A stretch of DNA of 64,000 nt. Source: Sesamum alatum (lineage: Eukaryota; Streptophyta; Magnoliopsida; Lamiales; Pedaliaceae). This document shows, in pieces, positions 36,646-48,786 of the stretch. Both the position numbers and the translations under genes were made by a program. Location: NCBI GenBank assembly GCA_034509735.1, contig JACGWO010000004.1, positions 11,327,395 through 11,391,394 of the forward strand. Direction: 5' to 3'. Below the pieces are notes generated by a model. It saw only the letters and a program-made list of their open reading frames with translations. It did not search any database and was not told the DNA's origin. Each line of letters begins with the position of its first letter. Within the stretch, counting starts at the first letter, position 1.

Positions 36646-38600
36646 TAAAGCCAATCACCCATGTTGCTCAGACTTATCTGAGCATGAGTAATCTGCGATA
36701 TCCGGCTCGATCTCACGGGTCTACCTTATTTCTGCCAAGATGATGCGGTCCAACCGCACGTCACCTCTTCATACCATTGCTCCAAGCAGATGGTACTGTC
36801 TAAGAATTTTCCTGGATCCATGATGAGATCTCGGTCCTATAGCTTGCGCTACAGCCATGTTGTTATCCTCCAAGGTAACTACTGGCTAGCACGTGCTAGG
36901 CACCACACCCAACCATTGGATGTAGTTTTTCATCCAAACCACTCTCCGGAGCAACTTCTAAAGTTTGCCATACATTCAACTTTCATGGTCCGTCGTGGTG
37001 TCCCGCTTGAAACCTTTCCAAGCCACCACCTTACCATTAAGCCTGAATATATGTTCATAATGAGACTAGATATTATTCACATGATCCTGGAAGCTAGTAT
37101 CGCTATAGCCTTCCAGAATCAACTCTCCATTGAACTTGCATCAAGAACACTTCTTTAATCCTTATTCAGGTATAAAAGACTGTTCTCAACAGCAGTCTAC
37201 TGCCTCCTCGGTACACACCCGATTTCTGTCGTTATGCCGAAAGCATACACAACATCAGGTCCAATGCACCATACAACATACCCATGTTGCCTACGGCAAA
37301 GACGTAGGGGATGTCAAACATCTAAGCTTCCTCATCAGTCAACCTGACTGAGTCTTGGACAGCTTAACCCTATATATAGGAATCCAATTCCTTTCATGGA
37401 GAATTGCGTGAACAACGTCTGTGTTTCAGTGTTTCCTAACATCTTAAATTCATTCCAAAGGAATAAGACGTTACACACTTAAACACTAGGAACACAACTA
37501 AACTCCCACTGACCCTCAAAGCTCGTTACTGATCGAGTCATACCCCACATGAACTCATCAAAACGAATATTCCAGTTACATAGAGTTTCAAACCTAGTTT
37601 TGAATTCCATGTCGACTTCCATGGCTCCAAGCCATTGATTCAATCCAATGTCCAACATTGCTTCTCCTTATGTCTTTTGGATTATAACCCAATTGACAGG
37701 ACTGACCCAGAAACCTGTACCTCTCAGGTATCTAGGATATTCTGGTCATCCTTAGGAGGACTGGAATATAGTCAGTAGGAAAACTTGATTACAAATGATG
37801 TTTGCTATATCATACTGAGGTGTCGCTCTACTTGATTCCTCAAGGAGCTACTCCTTACACCGGTTATCCTTTGAAATCCAATTTCCCTTACGACAACACA
37901 TGAACCTGCGCAGACCTAGTTTGCCTCCCACTAGTCCCTTGACGTATGCAAGACCATCCTACATACTCAAGTACTTTGTAAGATACAGGCTTGCCATGCC
38001 ATATCCAATATGGCGTCTGGGCCACGATCTTTAGAAAGTTCCATGTTTTACAACTTGGCCACTGTCTTAAGAACACGCCCAGATGGGCCAAGGTAGTTCA
38101 GTGAAAACACCGATCGAACCATGTCCAACAAGGTTCGATTCCTCCTTTATCAGAGACGCCGTTCAATTGTGGCGTTCCAGGAAGAATTCCACTGAGTGAG
38201 AATTCCATTCCCATTTAGATACATCAAGAGCTCACACTAAATACACACCACTCGATCCAATCGAAGGTTAATTTTGCAACCAGTTTGATTCCCACTTCAA
38301 ATCTAATTCCCTGAGCCTTCCAAAGGCCCTTAGACTTGTGAACCCTCTACTGGTCTTGTGTACTCAGTGACCCACAGATGTCTGACTGGATCCAATCCAA
38401 CAGACCACTAGCAAGCATACTTTGTCTACAAAGAGCTTCTTGGCCATCTTCCTGCTCAGGAAGGACTTGCAAGCTAGCAGGCTCAAATTGTCTATTTCTA
38501 GACTCCTTGAATCTACTAACCTCCTTATCCTATCTAGAGGAATGTGACCTAGCTTTGCATGCCAAATCTGTGAGTTTATCTTGATTATCCATTTCATCAT
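36646..38600 (-). pseudogene. R7 RNase H, RT and integrase remnants (disabled)
   Basis: DNA similarity places the RNase H tail (36650-37250), RT (about 37340-37600) and integrase (about 37860-38600). The codons for YVDD near 37465-37485 are lost. The RT fingers and early palm are deleted at about 37589-37606. In integrase, about 40-60 bp of the core are missing at about 38335-38365, and an inserted TA at 38148-38150 disrupts the third acidic residue. The zinc domain survives best (WHAKLGHIPLDRIRRLVDS). R8 and R2 have the same lesions. Confidence 0.8.
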
Positions 38601-38639
38601 TTGTTTTGAGCATTCATAATCTAATTATGGGATAGTATT

Positions 38640-39859
38640 GAAACAATTATGCAAACAACCTAGCAGACAAGAATATTCATTCTTTGTCAAATAAAAGAAG
38701 CTTTCATTGATCAAAAACATGTAATCCTTATTGTCCAACAATAGAAAAACATAATTTGATCATGCTAGGTTACATAATTGTGACCTATCAACTCTATCCT
38801 AACATGATCACTGGCTAAGCCTAATTGGTCCCATAGCAATTGCAGCAACAACCCAGCCATTGCCTAGCTTTAGAACCATCTCCGTCTTAGCCTTCTACTC
38901 CTTCCCATTTCCTACAAACCATTTGCAGATATGAGCTCTACAACTGGTATCCAATACCCAAGAAGTAGAATAGTAATCATGTTAAAGCTCAAATCAAATG
39001 TACCTTGGTTGGAGAGGAGTTTAGGACACTCCCTCTTCCAATGCCCTTTTTCACGACAATATATGCAAACATCTTTTGCAATCCTTGACTGCCGAACCGC
39101 CTTCCTCTTTCCTTTGCCCATGCCCAGCATGGCAACAGGAGCGCTCTGTGCGCTTGCAGCGGCTGATTCTGTCTTACCCTTCTTCCTCCTCCAGCGTCCG
39201 GGCCCCTTTGCCTTTCGCTCTTGAGGTCGAAGCCTCCCCAACCAATACCGACGGCGCAGACTTTTCAATCGTTGCCTCGTACTGGACCAACATGTTTATC
39301 AACTCATGAAGGTCTTTTTCAAACCCATTCATGTTATAGTTCACGATAAACGGGTCAAAAGAGGGAGGAAGAGACTGAAGGATCATGTCGATGTACGTTT
39401 CTTTTTCAAGATCAGCTCGGAGGTCTTTGAGCTTCTCCACTAGGGATAGCATCATCACTCCATGCTGGTGTACAGAAAACCCTTCTGTCATCTTAGCTCC
39501 GAAAAATGCCTTCGTCGTAGCATATCTAATATGCTGGTCCGGTACCGCATAAACGTCTTTCATGCGGAGCATTATCGAGCTGACATCATCCAGCCGATCA
39601 TACTGTTTCTGGATCTCATTAGTCATGGATTCCAGTTATGATGCTGCGGACCTTGCGGTTGTCCTCCTGCCATTCATTGAACGTCAAACGCTCTTCTGAC
39701 GAGGACCCCTCCGGCAAGACCCGAGGAAGTGGCTTATCCAGAACGTAAGCCTAGTTTTCAAAATCTAGGACAATCCTCAGATTTCGCAGCCAATCGTTAT
39801 AGTTTGTTCCGTCAAATTTATTAGTCTCAAAAAATTACAGCGAGCGGATTCTTAGACAT
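38640..39859 (-). pseudogene. R7 gag and altered protease
   Basis: The start is the ATG with complement at 39857-39859. Capsid blocks are well kept (FFGAKMTEG, SLVEKLKDLRADL, LQSLPPSFDPFIVNYNMNG), as is the CCHC knuckle CIYCREKGHWKREC (about 39025-39070). There is a frameshift near 39200, a stop in the N-terminal ENQGYV block and a shift near 39635. The protease motif reads DTS instead of DTG (codon complement at 38943-38945). Gag is clearly better preserved than pol, as often seen in non-autonomous copia elements that depend on proteins from other copies. Confidence 0.83.
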
Positions 39860-42800
39860 CTACATTCAAAAATGTAAAGCAGAAATTTAGTAGATTATTA
39901 TAATATAGAATTCAAGTTAAGACTTGGTCTTTAGTCATTAACCCCTCCCACTATTTCTTCAAAAAAGCCCACCACTCTCAAGTAGGGTTTTCGGGAAACC
40001 ATTTCCTAGTGGGCTCGGAGTCCACAAACGCAATTCTCCATGCCCCCGCTTTTACGATTCACATGGGAAAGGCTTTGTGGGAGGTATCCAATACCATTCT
40101 CATCCAATGAGATCCCCAAGATATTTTGCCTCGCCTCTTCACATGATCCCAAGGACTCCAAGCGAATCATGTTACTTAGCGTTAGGCCCGACCCATCAAC
40201 CAAAATGAATATCTCAACTATCGCCCCCCACGACTCGTGAGACAGGGAAATAGGAGTATATTCCATTCGTTCATAACAACAGTGCAGCTTTCTTTCATTC
40301 CAAACGTGCCACGACTCGTGAGACCACGAAATGGGTGAAAGTAGCTTCCTCACTACATTTGCTATGGATGGAAGGCTTGGAATAATCAAACCATTTGATT
40401 TTAATTCCATTTTGGGCCTAATATTTACTTGGACCATCCAAGTGAGAGTTATTGTTTATTAAGACGAGACCTCATCATTTATTAGTACTTTGCATGCTCA
40501 AGTTTTAAACATTTTAATGTAAATAATGCATTCCAAACACATCATACATCAAAGCATTAAAACATTAAACACATGCAAAACAAGCCTAGCACGCCCCTGT
40601 TAGGATAATCACAAGCCCGTTCCTAAGTGATCCACTGAGCCCGCAGTGGATCTATGGTCAATCTAGGGTAAGCCTACACTATTACAATTTTACATCCCAT
40701 TATCATTCTAATGGGGCCTTGTAAATCCTTCTTTGTTCTTCTTGACCTTCCACCGTAGGCTCCGTCCACCGGACCTTCATCTCCTTGGAAGCTTACATTT
40801 AATAAAATAAAGCCTCACAGTCTAATCTACTCTCATTACAACTTAAAAGAAACCCCAATCATAAGTCGGGGGGAGTACATTAAAAGAGAGGAAGAAAGCC
40901 TTATTATTCCAAGGCTTAAAACGATAGAGAGAAGAGAAAAACAAAGAGGCACGCAGGCCTCACCCAACAAAAATATAAACCATACATAGGTCAATGGGCT
41001 TAGTGATCATCCTTATTGTTTATCAAATAAACAACAATAAAGCACATTTATATCAAATATAAACATGCCAACAAATAAATACATCATGCATTTATAAATA
41101 GATATCCAATATCTAAAACAATAAACATAATAAAATGCAGAAAATATCATATTAATAATGCAATTAAAAATATGGATATCAACTATACATCCAATGTACA
41201 ATTTTTTTTTTTTTGTTTGGAAACCATTTCCAAAATAATCTAAGGCATAAAAAATAATTTTAGAAATCAATTTAACCAAAATTAAAATATGCCAAAATTA
41301 ATAATTTCAGAAAACTAGCAGAAATCAGGGAAAATCCAATTTTCCGGAAAACGGCAAAAACGGCACAAAACAGCGCTGCCGGCCGGCGTCCCAGACGGCC
41401 GTACGCTCAGCAGTGTTAGAATAGGTGACCATGTAAGCAATTTTGGCGGGTATATGTACCTATGTCTAGACATTATAGGTGTTTTGATAAATCATTAATG
41501 AATAAAGAAGTGAATTTTCATTTGGCATTACTTTGTTTGTGTTCACTTGCACCTATTATCCATATTGTTCACTACGCAAACAAAGCCCACGGACTGAGAA
41601 TCAATTTCGGGGACTGGGACTACGCTTGGAGGTAATGGAATCAGTCTTCCCGAATCAGTCCGGAAATCTCCAAGTCAAGGAATTGGGTGTGAGACTTGCA
41701 CTAAGCATCTGCTGTCGTGTTTTCGACGGGTGACGAGGATCGTCTAAGCAGTTTAGTGGGTTAGCCTGCTAGGATGCAGCTGACTGAGATGAAATACGGA
41801 GGGACCTTGAACAAGGTATGACGAGTATTCCCGGTTCCAACGGTACAGGTCAAGTCCTTTGACTGAGGAATTGCTGAGTTTACCTGTACATCAGGGCTTG
41901 TATCTTAATGGTGAGAGATTGCCAGAATTCTCTTTGGTAGTCATAAGCCATGTCTAAGTCCTGGTGTGCAAAACAGTAGTTTCCAAGAAAGGATCTGTCT
42001 CTGTCAATAGGCTTTGACAGTTGAGTCTCATGTATACTCTAGGTCTTGTCCCTAAAAAAGTGACTGAACAGAAGGGAAATTCCCTTGCGGCGTTTAGTGA
42101 GACAAGACCGACACTTGGGTCCAAAATGGGTACCTGCATTTTCCGTGCCCTAGATAAGTAGACAGAAGGACAAGCGTACTGTTAGAGTAAATGTTCATCC
42201 CTGAATATTTCACCTAGTCTCTAGTGCCATGGACCGTTGTAGATGGCCACCCATGGTAACGGACGGCTAGGAAATGTCTATGAATGGTGAACCTAAAGAG
42301 TCACACACTATCACACACAATGATTAAATTAGATTTAATCGGGACCCTTTATTTTTCTTGGAGTCCGCTTAAATAATATTTATATTTATTTTAGCTCGTT
42401 TAACAATATTTCCATTAAACTTAAATTAAAATCAAATCAACGGTTGAGATATAATGGGAGACGATGGATTGGCCGTGACTAGGTCAAAACACGCCGTCAA
42501 ATTAGGTTCTTAAAAGAGGAGTTTAAAGAGGATTAAAATCCTTTCTATATAAAACCCCTAACCCCTGCATCCTACAATCATGTACATGAATGAATCTCCA
42601 AACACACACACTACTACACCACACACACGGATCTCTCCCATCTCTCGTTCGCCTCTCTCTTCTCCCAAAGAAAATTATTTTCTTTGTTCTCTTTTCCTTG
42701 GAACATTAGAACTTGATAATCAATAACCGTTAATTCATACGTGTCGTTGATTCACTTCCACTCCTATTAAACATTGTTCGCCCGATTTGTCTGAGTGCGC

Positions 42801-43284
42801 GTAGCGCGCGACACGTCAGCGCCGCCTCGCTGCCGCGCTTCCGCACGATCCAATTAATCTCAAGCAGCGCGCGCGGCCGCCCGCGTGCAGCAGCAGGCGC
42901 GCGCGCGCACGCCCAGCAGCGCGCACGGGCGGACGCCCGCACACACCTGCCGGCCGCGCGCGCCGCGCGCAGCGCGCGCCCTGCGCGCGAGGCGCGCGCC
43001 TGCTGCCCCTGCCAGGCGGCCGGCACCGTTTTTCACTTTTTTTTTTTTTTTTTTTATTTTAAACTTCTGCTATAAAAACTGAAAATTAAACATGCATTTA
43101 CAGAAGATCCAATTCTCAAAAAATGCATGGATATCCATAATTTCAAAAGCAAAATTAACACATATTTTCTACACATATTATCATGCATTAAAGCCATAAA
43201 TCATGCTTTCCAAAAGCAATTTAAACATGTTCTTCATGCTTAACACATAATAACATGTAATTCCTATAGCCACAAAACCGAACC
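39860..43284 (-). other. R7 leader, interrupted by a solo LTR
   Basis: It holds the hairpin (40098-40112), palindromes (40229-40239 and 40310-40320), a 13-base T tract (41202-41214), a GC island split by the solo family A LTR (about 41370-41413 and 42863-43025) and a 19-base T tract (43037-43055). A 143-codon open frame at 40006-40437 overlaps both palindromes, but its reading frame is not maintained in R5 or R1. Confidence 0.8.
41414..42862 (+). repeat. Solo LTR, family A (1449 bp), in the R7 GC island
   Basis: It starts TGTTAGAATAGGTGACC and ends ..AATCTCA, and is flanked by AGCAG on both sides (41409-41413 and 42863-42867). R8 has the empty site AGCAG at 50370-50374. It is shorter than other family A LTRs: the segment between about 42765 and 42850 is GC-rich and does not match R11, so its downstream part is deleted or replaced. 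TATA-like CTATATAAAA is at 42545-42554 and the hairpin block at 42227-42256. Confidence 0.88.
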
Positions 43285-43299
43285 GGGCTCTGATTGCCA
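43285..43299 (-). other. R7 primer-binding site with one inserted base
   Basis: The minus strand reads TGGCAATCAGAGCCC. R8 reads TGGCATCAGAGCCC, and families A and C have TGGTATCAGAGCCC. The T to C change seems to be a subfamily feature; the extra A is private to this copy. Confidence 0.8.
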
Positions 43300-43300
43300 C

Positions 43301-45544
43301 TGAAAGAATCGGGTACGGCCCGGGAACGCAACGGAAGCGTAAAAACGTTAATTTAAAGCATAAATTTAAACGGGTTCAAAGGGGTGTTCCCTTTGAAGTT
43401 CCCGGCGTTCGGTGTTTTGTCAAAGCATAAAATAAAGAGGAGAAGAATGCTGGACATATGGCTAAAGGAAGTAAACAAAAGATACATGAAAACATAAAGA
43501 AAAACCAACCTTATGTTCGTTGCACGTAGAACCGGTTTTGTTTCTAGCGTTGTTCCCTTTCCGTTTCTCCTTTCCGTTCACTTGAGGATCCAAATTTAGA
43601 ATCCCTCTAATTTGTCCACACCACACTATGGAATGTATATCTCTAATCTATTGCTAGATAGAAGTAGAGAAAGAGAAGAAGAAAAAAACAATCCAAAACA
43701 ACACTATTGATTAGTGCTTTTTGGAATGTTTTTTAGTTCAAACCTTTCCAAAAGGTATGAACACAAAAAGGAGAAATTTTCAGAGGTTTTTGGAGAGTTT
43801 CTTGATGGAAATTTCGTGCAAGACATAGCATACAAGTTATGTGAATGGTTTTTGTGTAAGTAGAGTTGTTGAATTCAAAATTCAACTTCTCTTGTCAACT
43901 TCCAAAGTAACCTACATACACACACCATTATCTACATAACCATGCACCATTATAGCAAATAAAACCACCCACAAAAATCATACAAAGGCTGGTCACATGT
44001 GCCTCACATGTGGAAGATTTTAATTCTTCCTTCATTTGCTATAAATTGAATTTTTCCATGGACTAGGACTTACTAGTCTTAGACTTTTATTTAATCTAAT
44101 TAAATTAAGTCCAAACAAAGTCCATTGGGCATTAATTAATCCAATTAATCTCAATCTAATTGATGCCCATAAGTTTATTTAATCCAATTAAATAAACATA
44201 AGTCCGAACTCTAATTAATTGATCCAATCAATTAATTAATCGAAACCCGATAAATTAATCCAATTAATTTAAAGGTTCTAAGTCCAAAAATTAACTAATC
44301 CAATTAATTAATTCTGGGACCATTCCATCAAATGGATTTCCCAATAAATGATCCAATTCATTTATTTTCTCCTTGAATTAATTTAATCCAATTAAATTAA
44401 TTCGCTTCTTCTAGAATTAATTCCAAATTAATTCTACCAATTCCATAGTGATTTGTGTGTGACTCTTTAGGTTCACCCTCAGCTAGACTTGGGCTTGTGT
44501 CCAACACAATTGGTTAAATCCAATTTAATTAACTATTTTTCCAATTAACCATTAATCGGAAACGCCCGTCACCATGGGTGGCCGTCTAGCAACGGTCCAT
44601 GGCACTAGAGACTAGGTGAATGTTGGCAGTGAACATTTAGGCTCTCGATTACCATACGAGTACGGTCCTTTCCATCATCCGTCTCCCTGTCTAAGTCTAG
44701 GGGCATGGAATTTGGCGTCGGTTCCCATCCTGGACTAGACAAACTATGCTCAATAACTCGAGACGCGTTTGCTCTATTGATCGACGTAGGGAAACCATTC
44801 CCTACTCGACCAATCGCTGTGGCCACAGACTTAAAGAGCTTAAACCGTCTCAGAGCGCATAGGAGACTCGACTGTTATTATACTGACAGGTGACGGATCC
44901 TATCTTGGAATCCACCGTCCTCAATACATATTCCGACTGCAACTGGATGAGGGCTTATGATGAACGTTATCCCAGATACGGGCATCTCTTGCCAGACCCT
45001 AGATACAACCTTCATATGCATGTGACTGCCATGATTCCTCAAGTCCGAGGACTAATCTCGTACTATCGGAGCCCGAGAATTCCAGTCATACCGACTAAGC
45101 CCCAAGGCTTCCATATGACGATTCCCGCGAGTCAGTTTCAGTCAGCTAACACCACGTCAACTAACCCACTAATATTGCATAGACGTCCAACGTCTGGTCG
45201 CCGATGAAACACGGGCATTCATCCAATGAATGCAATCCTTAGTGCAAGTCTCTGTAGGACCCTCGATGCCCTGTCTCGAGGTCCTCGACTTGGAACATTC
45301 CAGACCAACCCTCAGAAGTGGTTTTCATAGCTGCCATCCAATGCGCAGCCCAACTACATGGGTTATACAATTGGTCTGTGGGCATTTGTTTGTGACGTTA
45401 AAACATCGTTTAACGTAATCAGTAGCACAACAAACACATAGTGCCAGACGGATGAATACTTACTATATTCATCAAGTCAATAAAGATTGCTAAATAGTAC
45501 CCAAAACCGCCAATCCAATTGCTTTCTGGTTACCTATTCTAACA
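43301..45544 (-). repeat. LTR shared by R7 (5' LTR) and R8 (3' LTR), family B (2244 bp)
   Basis: It is bounded by the R7 PBS on the left and the R8 polypurine tract on the right. It is 18-19 bp longer than the two outer LTRs through many scattered one-base insertions. The hairpin block is at 44572-44602. Confidence 0.92.
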
Positions 45545-45559
45545 ATCTCCCACTTGACC
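45545..45559 (-). other. R8 polypurine tract
   Basis: GGTCAAGTGGGAGAT on the minus strand, next to the shared LTR. Confidence 0.86.
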
Positions 45560-47535
45560 TAAAGCCAATCACCCATGTTGCTCAGACTTATCTGAGCATG
45601 AGTAATCTGCGATATCGGCTCGGTCTCCACGGGTCTACCTTATTTCTGCCAGATGATGCGGTCCAACCGCACGTCACCTTCTTCATACCATTGCTCCAAG
45701 GCAGATGGTACTGTCTAAGAATTTTCCTGGATCCATGATGAGATCTCGGTCCTATAGCTTGCGCTAACAGCCATGTTGTTATCCTCCAAGGTAACTACTG
45801 GCTAGCATCGTGCTAGGCACCACACCCAACCATTGGATGTAGTTTTTCATCCAAACCACTCTCCGGAGCAACTTCTAAAGTTGCCATACATTCAACTTTC
45901 ATGGTCCGTCGTGGTGTCCCGCTTGAAACCTTTTCCAAGCCACCACCTTACCATTAAGCCTGAATATATGTTCATAATGAGACTAGATATTATCACATGA
46001 TCCTGGAAGCTAGTATCGCTATAAGCCTTCCAGAATCAACTCTTCCATTGAACTTGCATCAAGAACCTTCTTTAATCCTTATTCAGGGTATAAAAGACTG
46101 TTCTTCAACAGCGTCTACTGCCTCCTCGGTACACACCCGATTTCTGTCGTTATGCCGAAAGCATACACAACATCAGGTCCAATGCACCATACAACATACC
46201 CATGTTGTCTACGGCCAAAGACGTAGGGGATGTCAACATCTAAGCTTCCTCATCAGTCAACCTGACTGAGTCTTGGACAGCTTAACCCTATATATAGGAA
46301 TCCAATTCCTTTCATGGAGAATTGCGTGACAACGTCTGTGTTTCAGTGTTTTCCTAACATCTTAAATTCATTCCAAAGGAATAAGACGTTACACACTTAA
46401 ACACTAGGAACACAACTAAACTCCCACTGACCCTCAAAGCTCGTTACTGATCGAGTCATACCCCACATGAACTCATCAAAACGAATATTCCAGTTACATA
46501 GAGTTTCAAACCTAGTTTGAATTCCATGTCGAATTCCATTGGCTCCAAGCCATTGATTCAATCCAATGTCCAACATTGCTTCTCCTTATGTCTTTTGGAT
46601 TATAATCCAAATTGACAGGACTGACCCAGAAACCTGTAACCTCTCAGGTATCTAGGATATTCTGGTTCATCCTTAGGAGGACTGGAATATAGTCAGTAGG
46701 AAAACTTGATTACAAATGATGTTTGCTATATCATACTGAGGTGTCGCTCTACTTGATTCCTCAAGGAGCTACTCCTTACACACCGGTTATCCTTTGAAAT
46801 CCAATTTCCCTTAGGACAACACATGAACCTGCGCAGACCTAGTTTGCCTCCCACTAGTCCCTTGACGTATGCAAGACCATCCTACATACTCAAGTACTTT
46901 GTAAGATACAGGCTTGCCATGCCATATCCAATATGGCGTCTGGGCCACGATCTTTAGAAAGTTCCATGTTTTACAACTTGGCCACTTGTCTTAAGAACAC
47001 GCCAGATGGGCCAAGGTAGTTCAGTGAAAACACCGATCGAACCATGTCCAACAAGGTTCGATTCCTCCTTTATCAGAGACGCCGTTCAATTGTGGCGTTC
47101 CAGGAAGAATTCCACTGAGTGAGAATTCCATTCCCATTAGATACATCAAGAGCTCACACTAAATACACACCACTCGATCCAATCGAAAGGTTAATTTTGC
47201 AACCAGTTTGATTCCCACTTCAAATCTAATTCCCTGAGCCTTCCAAAGGCCCTTAGACTTGTGAACCCTCTACTGGTCTTGTGTACTCAGTGACCCACAG
47301 ATGTCTGACTGGATCCAATCCAACAGACCACTAGCAAGCATACTTTGTTCTACAAAGAGCTTCTTGGCATCTTCCTGCTCAGGAAGGACTTGCAAGCTAG
47401 CAGGCTCAAATTGTCTATTTCTAGACTCCTTGAATCTACTAACCTCCTTATCCTATCTAGAGGAATGTGACCTAGCTTTGCATGCCAATCTGTGAGTTTA
47501 TCTTGATTATCCATTTCATCATTTGTTTTGAGCAT
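45560..47535 (-). pseudogene. R8 RNase H, RT and integrase remnants (disabled)
   Basis: This is a near copy of the R7 segment with the same RT deletion junction (about 46501-46525), integrase core deletion (about 47253-47300) and inserted TA (47070-47074). It differs mainly by single-base insertions and deletions. The zinc domain (WHAKLGHIPLDRIRRLVDS) is readable near 47430-47490. No functional enzyme is possible. Confidence 0.8.
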
Positions 47536-48786
47536 TCATAATCTAAATTATGGGATAGTATTGAAACAATTATGCAAACAACCTAGCAGACAAGAATATT
47601 TCATTCTTTGTCAAATAAAAGAAGCTTTCATTGATCAAAAACATTGTAATCCTTATTGTCCAACAATAGAAAAACATAATTTGATCATGCTAGGTTACAT
47701 AATTGTGACCTATCAACTCTATCCTAACATGATCACTGGCTAAGCCTAATTGGTCCCATAGCAATTGCAGCAACAACCCAGCCATTTGCCTAGCTTTAGA
47801 ACCATCTCCGTCTTAGCCTTCTACTCCTTCCCATTTCCTGCAAACCATTTGCAGATATGAGCTCTACAACTGGTATCCAATACCCAAGAAGTAGAATAGT
47901 AATCATGTTAAAGCTCAAATCATATGTACCTTGGTTGGGAGAGGAGTTTAGGACATCCCTCTTCCAATGCCCTTTTTCACGACAATATATGCAAACATCT
48001 TTTGCAATCCTTGACTGCCGAACCGCCTTCCTCTTTCCTTTGCCCATGCCCAGCATGGCAACAGGAGCGCTCTGTGCGCTTGCAGCGGCTGATTCTGTCT
48101 TACCCTTCTTCCTCCTCCAGCGTCCGGCCCCTTTGCCTTTCGCTCTTGAGGTCGAAGCCTCCCCAACCAATACCCGACGGCGCAGACTTTTCAATCGTTG
48201 CCTCGTACTGGACCAACATGTTTATCAACTCATGAAGGTCTTTTTCAAGCCCATTCATGTTATAGTTCACGATAAACGGGTCAAAAGAGGGAGGAAGAGA
48301 CTGAAGGATCACGTCGATGTAACGTTTCTTTTTCAAGATCAGCTCGGAGGTCTTTGAGCTTTCTCCACTAGGGATAGCATCATCACTCCATGCTGGTGTA
48401 CAGAAAACCTTCTGTCATCTTAGGCTCCGAAAAATGCCTTCGTCGCAGCATATCTAATATGCTGGTCCGGTACCGCATAAACGTCTTTCATGCGGAGATT
48501 ATCGAGCTGACATCATCCAGCCGATCATACTGTTTCTGGATCTCATTAGTCATGGATTCCAGTATGATGCTGCGGACCTTGCGGTTGTCCTCCTGCCATT
48601 CATTGAACGTCAAACGCTCTTCTGACGAGGACCCCTCGGGCAAGACCCGAGGAAGTGGCTTATCCAGAACGTAAGCCTAGTTTTTCAAAATCTAGGACAA
48701 TCCTCAGATTTCGCAGCCAATCGTTATAGTTTGTTCGCGTCAAATTTATTAGTCTCAAAAATTACAGCGAGCGGATTCTTAGACAA
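47536..48786 (-). pseudogene. R8 gag and altered protease
   Basis: It matches R7 gag: capsid VILQSLPPSFDPFIVNYNMNG, knuckle CIYCREKGHWKR, and protease DTS (complement at 47869-47871). The start codon context is changed by a one-base insertion at about 48784-48786 (ATTG for ATG). Additional one-base shifts near 47955, 48175, 48320 and 48500 break the frame. Some of these may be sequencing errors and not true mutations. Confidence 0.8.

Noticed and set aside
42730..43082. Open frames in the GC-rich part of the R7 leader and solo LTR end
   Set aside because: Same composition effect, and they run across an insertion boundary.
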